From assembly GCA_028278005.1 (NCBI GenBank), contig JANQFD010000077.1, positions 1 through 21,562 of the forward strand: a stretch of 21,562 bases of DNA. Direction: 5' to 3'. The position numbers were made by a program, and so were the translations under genes. This stretch comes from Chlorobium sp. GTDB lineage: Bacteria > Bacteroidota > Chlorobiia > Chlorobiales > Chlorobiaceae. Positions 14,855-21,562 of this stretch are shown here, one piece after another. The notes below the pieces were generated by a model. The model did not search any database and was not told the DNA's origin. It worked only from the letters and a program-made list of their open reading frames with translations. Every line of letters begins with the position of its first letter. Position 1 is the first letter of the stretch.

Positions 14855-15562
14855 TTAAGGGACAATGTTTCCTGTTTTTCCGGCAAGTGTCAGCAGGGAT
14901 TCTTCTGCTTTTGCAGCTGCGGTAAAACCGGCATACTTTCTGACAATCCGCTTGTATATATCGACAGCCTTGTCAACATTTCCGAGAGAAAGGTAACTGT
15001 CTCCGGCGTCCGAAAGATAGAGCGCCTTCAACGCCGGGTTTTCCGCGGTTTCAGAAGCTTTTTCATATGCAGGCGCAGCTTCGGAGAAGTTTTTTTTGCT
15101 GACGAGACATGCGGCTTCGCCGGCTATTGCCGACGCGGCAAGATCCCGGTTTTTTCCACTGAACGCCCTGTAGTAGACAAGGGCGGAGTCGATTTGACGC
15201 GATGCGAAGAACCCGTCAGCTATCAGGATCTTTGCAAAGTTTCCGCTTGGTGTCGATCCGTATTCTCGTATGATCTCACGAAGACCTTTTACGGTGCCTT
15301 CACCATCGACGGCTTTTTCCCGGCCCTGTTGTTGGGCCAGGACCGTTGCATTGGACACCAGCAGATGTGCCGTTTCTTCTGCAGATTGACGCTGTACGTG
15401 AAGATACAGAAGCCCTCCGGCAAAAAGGATTGCCAGGGCTGAAAAGGCGATAATCTTGTTTTTGTGGAGTATGAAAAACTCGAGCAGGCGATCGGCCTTG
15501 TCAACATGACTGTCGTTTTCAGGCGGGATCTGTTGCCCGGTCATGTCTTCTAACTGTCCCAT
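14855..15562 (-). CDS. YfgM-like single-pass membrane protein with C-terminal TPR domain
   Basis: This 235-residue protein has a short hydrophilic N-terminus, one membrane helix at about 37-54 (IIAFSALAILFAGGLLYL) and a soluble helical domain at about 60-230 with tetratricopeptide-like repeats, clearest at ALKALYLSDAGDSYLSLG and VDKAVDIYKRIVRKY. The N-in, C-out layout, size and repeat content match YfgM/TPR_21 proteins. E. coli YfgM sits beside SecYEG and works with the periplasmic isomerase PpiD on newly exported proteins. The next gene encodes a prolyl isomerase, although that one lacks an export signal. The start is ATG 15562 with no clear binding site; ATG 15544 is an alternative. It could instead be another anchored TPR scaffold. 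Confidence 0.75.
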   Translation of the reverse strand: MGQLEDMTGQQIPPENDSHVDKADRLLEFFILHKNKIIAFSALAILFAGGLLYLHVQRQSAEETAHLLVSNATVLAQQQGREKAVDGEGTVKGLREIIREYGSTPSGNFAKILIADGFFASRQIDSALVYYRAFSGKNRDLAASAIAGEAACLVSKKNFSEAAPAYEKASETAENPALKALYLSDAGDSYLSLGNVDKAVDIYKRIVRKYAGFTAAAKAEESLLTLAGKTGNIVP

Positions 15563-15693
15563 TGCATATGAATTTAGGTGTTACCTGAATAGCTGAGCCG
15601 GCCTGCCGGAAGAACCAACCTAAGCAAGTTTACGGGCATTTCAAAGCAGATCAGCGTTCCTCGTGCCCATCATTGTCCTTTTTGCGGGAGTGT

Positions 15694-16470
15694 TCATGCA
15701 CCTTCTTCAATACGAAACAGTTCGACTGCATTTTGTTTTATCGTCCTGGCGGTTTCTTCCAGAGTCAACCCTTTGATTTCAGCAATTTTTGCGGTTATGA
15801 TGCAGACATGCGAGGGTTCGTTGCGTTTGCCTCTGAAAGGTGCCGGAGAGAGATACGGGGCGTCAGTTTCGGTAAGCAGGTTCTCTGTCGGGATATCGTG
15901 AACCACGTCAGCAAGTTTTGATTTCTTGTAGGTTATGGTTCCGGGGATGGAAATGTTGAATCCCATCCGAATACATTCCATGGCTATCTCGGTGTTTCCG
16001 GAGAAACAATGCATGATACCCCGAAAGTTCGAGGTCATTTCCTGCTTGAGAATGTCCAATGTGTCCTTCCACGCGTCCCGGCTGTGAATAACCACCGGAA
16101 GATCGAGCTTTTTCGCAATCCTCAACATCTGGCGAAACGCTTCTGTCTGGTGTGCCGGCTGATAATCCTGGTAATGGTAGTCGAGCCCGACCTCGCCTAT
16201 GCCGACTACCTTCGGCAATGATGCGAGTGATTCCAGCTCACATAATGTAGGATCCGGCACTCTCTGTTTTACATCATGGGGGTGAAGACCAACCGTGGAA
16301 TAGATGAAATCATGGGAATCGGACAACTCGATCGAACGTTTGCTGGTCTCGGTATCTGTGCCGGGATCGATAAGCAGGGAGATTTCCTTTTCTTTCAGAC
16401 GCCTTATTACTTCATGGCGGTCATCGTCAAATTGCGGAAAGGAAAGATGACAGTGTACATCGACGAACAT
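15694..16470 (-). CDS. tatD: TatD-family metal-dependent DNase
   Basis: This TIM-barrel metallohydrolase of 258 residues belongs to the TatD/YcfH family, which shows 3'-5' exonuclease activity and takes part in DNA repair and quality control. All metal ligand motifs are present in order: DVHCHL (4-9), GIGEVGLDYH (about 91-100), VIHSRDA (about 126-132), MHCFSG (about 153-158) and TETDAPYLSP (about 200-209). The family His-Pro in GLHPHD is also present. ATG 16470 lies 20 bases after the lspA stop, so it is probably co-transcribed with lspA. 131 bases separate it from the YfgM-like gene; they hold no gene and no convincing terminator. Confidence 0.94.
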   Translation of the reverse strand: MFVDVHCHLSFPQFDDDRHEVIRRLKEKEISLLIDPGTDTETSKRSIELSDSHDFIYSTVGLHPHDVKQRVPDPTLCELESLASLPKVVGIGEVGLDYHYQDYQPAHQTEAFRQMLRIAKKLDLPVVIHSRDAWKDTLDILKQEMTSNFRGIMHCFSGNTEIAMECIRMGFNISIPGTITYKKSKLADVVHDIPTENLLTETDAPYLSPAPFRGKRNEPSHVCIITAKIAEIKGLTLEETARTIKQNAVELFRIEEGA

Positions 16471-16490
16471 GTGCGGAAGGCCCGGATGAA

Positions 16491-16967
16491 TTAGCGAGTG
16501 TCGAATACCCTGTTGTAAAAAATCAGGAGACAGCAGGCCCCGACAGTAATGGCTGAATCAGCGATATTAAAAACCGGCCAGAGAGAGATCCATGAACCGA
16601 AAAGGTATCCCTGATAAAGGTCCAGATGGATGAAATCAACTACTCTGCCAACTGTTGCGCGGTCGATAAGATTCCCGATACCCCCGCCCAGGATAAGCCC
16701 GAACGTTAACAGAAAGCCCGGGTTGCGGTTTTTTGACAGAAGAACATAAAGAAGCAGTGCCGCAAGTATCAAGGCAGTAATAACAACAAGAAATGTTTGT
16801 GACCCCAAGGACACACCGAATGCTATGCCCGTGTTTTCCGTATAGGTGAGCTTCAACCAGTCGGGTATGAGGATGACACTTTCGGTGCCAAGATGCCTGA
16901 TTGCAAGCTGTTTGGTTATCTGGTCAAGCACTACGACCAGCGCAGCACACAAGAAAAACAGTTGCAT
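16491..16967 (-). CDS. lspA: Lipoprotein signal peptidase (signal peptidase II)
   Basis: LspA is an inner-membrane aspartic protease that cuts the signal peptide from diacylglyceryl-modified prolipoproteins, such as the lipocalin encoded at 5411-5941. The 158-residue protein has four hydrophobic helices. The conserved blocks are present: DQITKQ (15-20), TENTGIAFG (43-51), GGGIGNLIDR (94-103), the catalytic Asp111 in VVDFIHL, and the second catalytic Asp137 in FNIADSAI. ATG 16967 has AGGAAA about nine bases upstream. It is 73 bases after aroE on the same strand and 20 bases before tatD. Confidence 0.95.
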   Translation of the reverse strand: MQLFFLCAALVVVLDQITKQLAIRHLGTESVILIPDWLKLTYTENTGIAFGVSLGSQTFLVVITALILAALLLYVLLSKNRNPGFLLTFGLILGGGIGNLIDRATVGRVVDFIHLDLYQGYLFGSWISLWPVFNIADSAITVGACCLLIFYNRVFDTR

Positions 16968-17040
16968 AACAATATGTTTCCTGAAAGGCTTTGTAAATCA
17001 AGACCCAAAGGTATTAAAATCGATGATTCTCTCAAAGCGG

Positions 17041-17913
17041 TCACGTTTCTGATTCGATCAGTTCAAGGAGCTTTTTGCGAATTGGACCGACAGGCATTTC
17101 CCTGTCTGTCCAGATACTGAAAGAATGCGCTGCCTGACTTAAGAGCATGTCGATTCCGGGTATAGTCACCGAGCCCGCTTTACGGGCCATCTTCAATAGA
17201 GGTGTTTCGGTAGGATTATATACCATATCGAATATGACCTGATTACTGTGAAATACATCTGTTTCCGGAGGGACGATGCAGTTGTTGTAGCGGGAATCAC
17301 AGCCTTTGGTGCCAATTGGAGTGGCATTGATAATCAGCCGGCATTTTTCGATAGCGGGGTAGTCATCCGGCTGGTGAACAGAAAATCGCCTTTGAGGGTA
17401 TCTGTGCTGAAACTTTCTGCGGATTTCATCACCTTTGACTGTATTTCTGACAAAAAGAGAGATGATCGAAGGGGTGAAATGGCTGCAGAGAGCCTCAATA
17501 GCAGCCATCGCCGCACCACCGTTGCCGAAAATGGCTGCAGGATGACTGTCTACCATGGATTTGTAGGGTTCAAGCGGAGACATCACACCTGCAATATCCG
17601 TGTTGTAACCGGTGAGGGTGCCGTTCCGGTTGACAATCGTATTCACGGCCCCGACCGCTTCAGCTTCGGGAGAAAGGGCGTCCATGCAATGCACAACGGT
17701 CTGCTTGTAGGGGATCGTAACATTAAATCCGGCAATACCGAGGCTTTTTGCTCCCTGGAGGGCGGATGGAACGAGCTCGGGCGACCCGATATTGAAAATC
17801 GTGTAATGGAAAGCGAGATGCAGCAGTTCAGCTGCTGTGTTGTGGATGAACGGGGAATAGGAATAATCGACATTCCTGCCAATAAGACCGAGAATTTTTT
17901 TTGCTCCGCACAT
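17041..17913 (-). CDS. aroE: Shikimate dehydrogenase (NADP+)
   Basis: AroE reduces 3-dehydroshikimate to shikimate in the aromatic amino acid pathway. The 290-residue protein has the substrate-binding domain first: the shikimate serines S18 and S20 in YSYSPFIHN, FNVTIPYK with catalytic Lys70, GAVNTI with Asn91, and GYNTD with catalytic Asp106. The Rossmann domain follows. Its glycine-rich loop FGNGGAAMA is a slight variant of the usual GAGGA, NATPIGT follows, and the C-terminal PGIDMLLSQAAHSFSIWT holds the Gln that contacts shikimate. The ATG at 17913 is 17 bases after the stop of the TPR gene, with no clear binding site, which suggests coupled translation. Confidence 0.94.
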   Translation of the reverse strand: MCGAKKILGLIGRNVDYSYSPFIHNTAAELLHLAFHYTIFNIGSPELVPSALQGAKSLGIAGFNVTIPYKQTVVHCMDALSPEAEAVGAVNTIVNRNGTLTGYNTDIAGVMSPLEPYKSMVDSHPAAIFGNGGAAMAAIEALCSHFTPSIISLFVRNTVKGDEIRRKFQHRYPQRRFSVHQPDDYPAIEKCRLIINATPIGTKGCDSRYNNCIVPPETDVFHSNQVIFDMVYNPTETPLLKMARKAGSVTIPGIDMLLSQAAHSFSIWTDREMPVGPIRKKLLELIESET

Positions 17914-17930
17914 TGCGTCTGGCGATGCTA

Positions 17931-19331
17931 TCAGGCAATTCCCAGCTCTTTACGCACGGAGTCCTGACTGTAGAGCTCCGGGAAAGTGCTTTTGAAAAGC
18001 TGCTTTTTACCGGGGTCGATCGTAAACGCTTTGGTCAGCGCGTTGATCGTGCTTTTTTTGTCCCCGATAGCAAAGTATGTTGCAGCTATTTCAAAAAGAG
18101 CTTCGGCTGACTGCGGCTGAAGCTTCAGCGACCGTTCAAGCGCGTCGATTGATTCCGTGTAAAAACCGGCCTCACGCAGTACAAGAGCATAATCAACCCA
18201 GATCTGAGGAGACTGGTCTTCAAGATCAATGATCTTTTTATAGGTTTGAATCGAGCGTTCAACATGCTGCATGTTGTAGTATATCTCGGCTTTCAACTGC
18301 AGAAAATCAATTGATCCGGGGATATACAACAATGCATGGTTGATGGACTGCAAGGCTTTCTCATAAGCTTTATCAGCTTCATGACAGCAGGCTAATGCAA
18401 ACCAGGCATCGGCAAAATCCGGTTTAAGCTCGATACATCGGGTATAGTGCCTGATGGCTTTATCATATTCTTCCAGCTCCTCGTAGGCGATTCCCAGATT
18501 ATAGAGTGCGTTAATGTCGTCAGGTTCGAATTCAATGGTTTTGAGGTAGCTTTCTGCGGCTTCCTCTATCTTGCCGGTTATCGCCAGGACATTAGCCCGG
18601 TTATACCAGGCAGAACTGAAGTCATCAGCTATGGCAATGGCCATGTCGTAGCACTCAAGCGCTTCGTCATACTGTTTCAGTTTACTCAGAACAAGCCCCT
18701 TGTTATACCAGGCATTGACGTTGTAGGGATCCTGGTCGATGGTCTTCTGATAACAGTCGGAACTTTCTTCCATTTTTCCGAGCATGTCCTTGCAGAAAGC
18801 AAGTTCATACCATGCTTCGGTGAAGTCCGGTTCAAGGGTAAGACATTTTTCGAGGTGTTTTTCGGACTCGTTGTATCGTTCCAGTTTCTGGAGAACAAGG
18901 CCCCTGTAAAAATGCAGCTCTTTTTCAAGAGAGGAATCAAAAATGATTGCATCGAGCTTTTCAAGGGCTGACTGATAATCGGCAGTATTAAAATGCGCAA
19001 GAGCGAGATTAAGCGTCATCTCACTGTCTGCAGGACTCAGTAGCGTGGCTTTTACAAAAGCATCTTTCGCATCGTCAAAATAACCGTTGACGGTAAGGCA
19101 GTTTCCAAGATGAAACCACGATTCCGCGTTATAGGAAGCGGTCTGGGATAAATGACGGGCGACAGTCAGTGCGTCCTGATGCTTTCCCTCTTCGTTGAAC
19201 TGATTGATTACCTCTATCAGTTCTTCGGTATCATATATGGATGCGAAATCTAAATCGTCAAGTTGAAGTTTCCTGGAATATTCATTCGTGTCGTAATTGC
19301 CGCCTTCATCAAAGAAGTCAAGGAAGCTCAT
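17931..19331 (-). CDS. Tetratricopeptide repeat protein (about 12 TPRs)
   Basis: This 466-residue soluble protein is built almost entirely of tetratricopeptide repeats. After an acidic N-terminus (about 1-35), roughly twelve 34-residue units run from about 36 to 440, many with the classic pattern of W at position 4 or 5, L-G or Y-N, Y, A and P at 32 (for example NAWYNKGLVLSKLKQYDEAL and NALYNLGIAYEELEEYDKAI). There is no signal peptide or membrane segment, so it should be cytoplasmic. TPR arrays bind other proteins; the partner cannot be told from sequence. It lies immediately upstream of aroE on the same strand. Two copies of AACAAATATA, 22 bases apart, lie 56-87 bases upstream of its ATG and may belong to its promoter region. 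No clear ribosome binding site is seen. Confidence 0.9.
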   Translation of the reverse strand: MSFLDFFDEGGNYDTNEYSRKLQLDDLDFASIYDTEELIEVINQFNEEGKHQDALTVARHLSQTASYNAESWFHLGNCLTVNGYFDDAKDAFVKATLLSPADSEMTLNLALAHFNTADYQSALEKLDAIIFDSSLEKELHFYRGLVLQKLERYNESEKHLEKCLTLEPDFTEAWYELAFCKDMLGKMEESSDCYQKTIDQDPYNVNAWYNKGLVLSKLKQYDEALECYDMAIAIADDFSSAWYNRANVLAITGKIEEAAESYLKTIEFEPDDINALYNLGIAYEELEEYDKAIRHYTRCIELKPDFADAWFALACCHEADKAYEKALQSINHALLYIPGSIDFLQLKAEIYYNMQHVERSIQTYKKIIDLEDQSPQIWVDYALVLREAGFYTESIDALERSLKLQPQSAEALFEIAATYFAIGDKKSTINALTKAFTIDPGKKQLFKSTFPELYSQDSVRKELGIA

Positions 19332-19386
19332 AGATGTGATGTAGTATATTATTTCTTGTTCTTCGTTTCCCTATGCCACATTTCAC

Positions 19387-19418
19387 AACAAATATACAAG
19401 TTTTTTTAAACAAATATA
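19387..19418 (-). promoter_or_regulatory. Paired direct repeat in the leader of the TPR gene
   Basis: AACAAATATA occurs at 19387-19396 and again at 19409-19418, a period of 22 bases (two helical turns). It lies in the AT-rich stretch between uvrC and the TPR gene. On the coding (minus) strand this is TATATTTGTT twice. It could be a pair of -10-like elements or a binding site for a dimeric regulator. This is a pattern only, with no known regulator match. Confidence 0.3.
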
Positions 19419-19523
19419 ACGTTGGGCAGGATTGTTCCCCGGCATACAGGGAATAAGGATCAAGGCGGAACGGCGCAGGAAAAGGACTGGTTACATGTTT
19501 CTCCTTCAGACCCCGATTTCCTT

Positions 19524-21413
19524 TCATTTTCTGTTGTCGAAAAACTGGAGGACGGCCTCCGCTGTTTTCCGTCCGGCGATTTTCTGGAGCTCTTCCTTGT
19601 CGGCTTTTTCGATCTGCTCAACCGAACCGAAGCTTGTAAGCAGCTTCATGGCTGTTTTTTCTCCAATGCCCGGAATATCCGTCAATACAGTTTTCAGTGT
19701 TCGAGCTTTTCGCAGGTTCCTGTGATAGCTTACGGCAAAACGGTGAGCTTCATCCCTTATTCTCTGAAGCAATTTAAGTGCAGGAGATGTTTTTGGGAGA
19801 TTGAAAGGATCCTTGCTTTCCGGAAGATATATTTCCTCCAATCTTTTCGCGAGCCCGATAAGGGGGATTGTAAGACCGAGTTCGGCAAGTGTTTTCGATG
19901 CACGGTTTACCTGTCCCTTGCCCCCGTCGACCACTATCAGGTCGGGCAACGGAAGTTCCTTTGAAAGTTTACCGGTAAAGCGTCGTGTCAACGCTTCCTG
20001 CATAGCGGCATAATCATCCGATTCCGGGATGGAGCGAAGCTTGAATTTTCTGTAGTCCGACTTTTTCGGTTTTCCGTTACTGAAGCATACCATTGAGCTG
20101 GTATAATCACTACCCTGGAAATGCGAATTATCGAAGCATTCCATACGCAGGGGTGTTTTTTCGAGATGGAGGACTTTCTGTAGATCCTTCAGGGCAGGAT
20201 TCTCCCGTGCGATCTCGCCGCGTTTTTGTTTCTCTATAAGATATTCCCGGAGATGATGCTGCGCATTTTCACCGCACATGTGTACGAAATGCGCTTTTTC
20301 GCCTTTTTTTGGAACAATAAAACGTACCGTTTTTCTGCCGGCTTTGCCTTCAATGATCTTTTTTGAAAGAAGTTCCCGAAGCGATTTCCCCTCTTCCTGA
20401 GGAAGTGATTCCTGCAGGAATATTTCCCTGGGGATAAGGTCGGGAGTCTCCAGGTAATATTTTTCAAGAAATTTGGACAGCAGCTTTTTTGTCGGTTCTT
20501 CTTCAGTATTCGAGAAATACATTCTCTGTGATCCGAGCAGCTTTCCTTCACGAATTTTAAAGACAACACCGCAAGCATCGTCGCCTTTTCTGGCGATACT
20601 GAAAACATCCCGGTCTATCGGCTCGTTTGTCATAACTTTCTGACGATCAGAATACTTTTTCAAACCGTCGATCTGCATTCTCAGCTCTGCTGCCTGCTCG
20701 AATTTAAGCTCATCCGCATAACGCTGCATCGCAGTCTTGAGTGAGCTTACCAGTGAAGAGGTTCTGCCTTTCAGGAGCAGGATGATTTCAGCAATCATCC
20801 GATTGTAATCCTCTTCGGACTGGAGCCCTTCACAAGGGCCTTTGCATTTGTGGATGTGATAGTCCAGACACACAGTGAATTTTTTATGTCGAATATTCTC
20901 CTCGGTCAGTTTGAGTTTGCAGCTTCTAACCTGGAATATCGAGCTTATCAGTTCAAGCAGGGAGCGGAGTTGACGAACTTCGGTATAGGGGCCGAAATAG
21001 GTGGATCCGTCATGGCGGACTTGTCTCGTAAGGAATATTCTCGGAAAAGGTTCGTTGGTTATTACCAGGTAAGGGTACGTTTTGTCATCCTTGAGGTTGA
21101 TATTGTAGCGCGGTTTGAGCTTTTTTATGAGATTGTTCTCAAGAATGAGCGCTTCAACTTCGGACGAGGTTATGATGACTTCAACGTCCGCGATATGATT
21201 GACAAGTATCCGGGTTTTGCCATAGATCTGGCCGCTGTTTCCAAAATATGACCGGACTCTTGACCTGAGGTTTTTTGCTTTACCGACATAGATGACTTTT
21301 CCCGAAGGGTTTTTGAACTGGTAAACCCCGGGAGAAGAGGGCAGAGCGGCAACTTTTTTATCCAGTCCTGCTTTCGCAATCGGATCCTTTATCTGATCAG
21401 CGGAGTTTGGCAT
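19524..21413 (-). CDS. uvrC: UvrABC excinuclease subunit C
   Basis: UvrC makes both incisions around bulky DNA lesions in nucleotide excision repair after recruitment by UvrB. The 629-residue protein has the full domain order. The N-terminal GIY-YIG nuclease for the 3' cut carries GVY at 29-31 and YVGKAKNLRSR at 42-52, with ALILENNLIKK holding the metal-binding Glu92. A Cys-rich segment CLDYHIHKCKGPCEG follows. The UVR (UvrB-binding) motif is at about 213-250. The RNase H-like endonuclease for the 5' cut has ECFDNSH, LIVVDGGKGQV and the DEAHRFAVSYHR His. Tandem helix-hairpin-helix motifs close the protein (LTDIPGIGEKTAMKLL and following). ATG 21413 is the first good start; no binding site is evident. 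Confidence 0.97.
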   Translation of the reverse strand: MPNSADQIKDPIAKAGLDKKVAALPSSPGVYQFKNPSGKVIYVGKAKNLRSRVRSYFGNSGQIYGKTRILVNHIADVEVIITSSEVEALILENNLIKKLKPRYNINLKDDKTYPYLVITNEPFPRIFLTRQVRHDGSTYFGPYTEVRQLRSLLELISSIFQVRSCKLKLTEENIRHKKFTVCLDYHIHKCKGPCEGLQSEEDYNRMIAEIILLLKGRTSSLVSSLKTAMQRYADELKFEQAAELRMQIDGLKKYSDRQKVMTNEPIDRDVFSIARKGDDACGVVFKIREGKLLGSQRMYFSNTEEEPTKKLLSKFLEKYYLETPDLIPREIFLQESLPQEEGKSLRELLSKKIIEGKAGRKTVRFIVPKKGEKAHFVHMCGENAQHHLREYLIEKQKRGEIARENPALKDLQKVLHLEKTPLRMECFDNSHFQGSDYTSSMVCFSNGKPKKSDYRKFKLRSIPESDDYAAMQEALTRRFTGKLSKELPLPDLIVVDGGKGQVNRASKTLAELGLTIPLIGLAKRLEEIYLPESKDPFNLPKTSPALKLLQRIRDEAHRFAVSYHRNLRKARTLKTVLTDIPGIGEKTAMKLLTSFGSVEQIEKADKEELQKIAGRKTAEAVLQFFDNRK

Positions 21414-21562
21414 CTACAGTCGTATCAACATCTTTTAAGTGCAGGTTCCAAAGGCCGAAAGTAAAAAAATAAACAATATTCCATATCCTGACAGTCATAT
21501 GCAATGTCATTGCCGGATCAGCCCCGTGTAATAAGAACGAATATTGTACAGTGGGCATGGCT
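21414..21562. other. Non-coding leader of uvrC at the right edge
   Basis: 149 bases with no reading frame that I can support on either strand. It presumably holds the uvrC promoter on the minus strand and part of the gap to the next gene. I see no convincing -35/-10 pair. Confidence 0.4.

Noticed and set aside
15597..15610. CCGG-rich dyad in the gap between tatD and the YfgM-like gene as a terminator or riboswitch
   Set aside because: The stem is four pairs with no U-tract, and no riboswitch consensus is recognisable around it.
17248..17967. Plus-strand frame of 239 residues opposite aroE
   Set aside because: aroE on the other strand has all catalytic residues and family length. The antisense product shows no recognisable domain.

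Overview
The window looks like chromosomal DNA of a green sulfur bacterium (Chlorobi/Chlorobiaceae, perhaps Prosthecochloris- or Chlorobium-like). This rests on gene content (a CydDC transporter pair, an MtnA/class I purine phosphorylase pair, a YfgM-like TPR protein, a 12-repeat TPR protein beside aroE), moderate G+C and weak or absent Shine-Dalgarno sequences. The genus is inference; no rRNA or other marker is present. Almost everything reads on the minus strand. Only purU and a lipocalin lipoprotein read on the plus strand. There are no phage genes, no transposase, no CRISPR array and no tRNA or rRNA.

Layout. (1) 1-3924, minus: a compact envelope-lipid/glycan operon read as PAP2 phosphatase, ArnT-like lipid-linked sugar transferase, polyprenyl-phosphate glycosyltransferase with two C-terminal membrane segments, then a flippase-like membrane protein that runs off the left edge. 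(2) 3925-4457: a 500-base intergenic stretch with a likely promoter for the PAP2 operon and, at 4110-4379, a nested inverted-repeat element that folds into a three-way junction. (3) 4458-5941, plus: purU and a Blc-type lipocalin. (4) 5958-10028, minus: a free-standing Hpt phosphotransfer protein followed by cydD and cydC. (5) 10198-13509, minus: promoter, class I aminotransferase, purine nucleoside/MTA phosphorylase, mtnA and a clear hairpin terminator, which together look like part of a methylthioadenosine salvage operon. (6) 13543-13610: degenerate short direct repeats. (7) 13635-21413, minus: uvrC, a 12-TPR protein, aroE, lspA, tatD, a YfgM-like membrane TPR protein, a cyclophilin and a YggS-type PLP protein, packed with short gaps.

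Most interesting points: the three-way-junction element at 4110-4379 (structured RNA or MITE-like repeat); the purine phosphorylase whose base-contacting Asn is replaced by Asp, which, together with its neighbour mtnA, argues for methylthioadenosine rather than inosine/guanosine as substrate; the four-gene lipid/glycan module; and the YfgM-like/cyclophilin pairing, which recalls the YfgM-PpiD partnership of E. coli.
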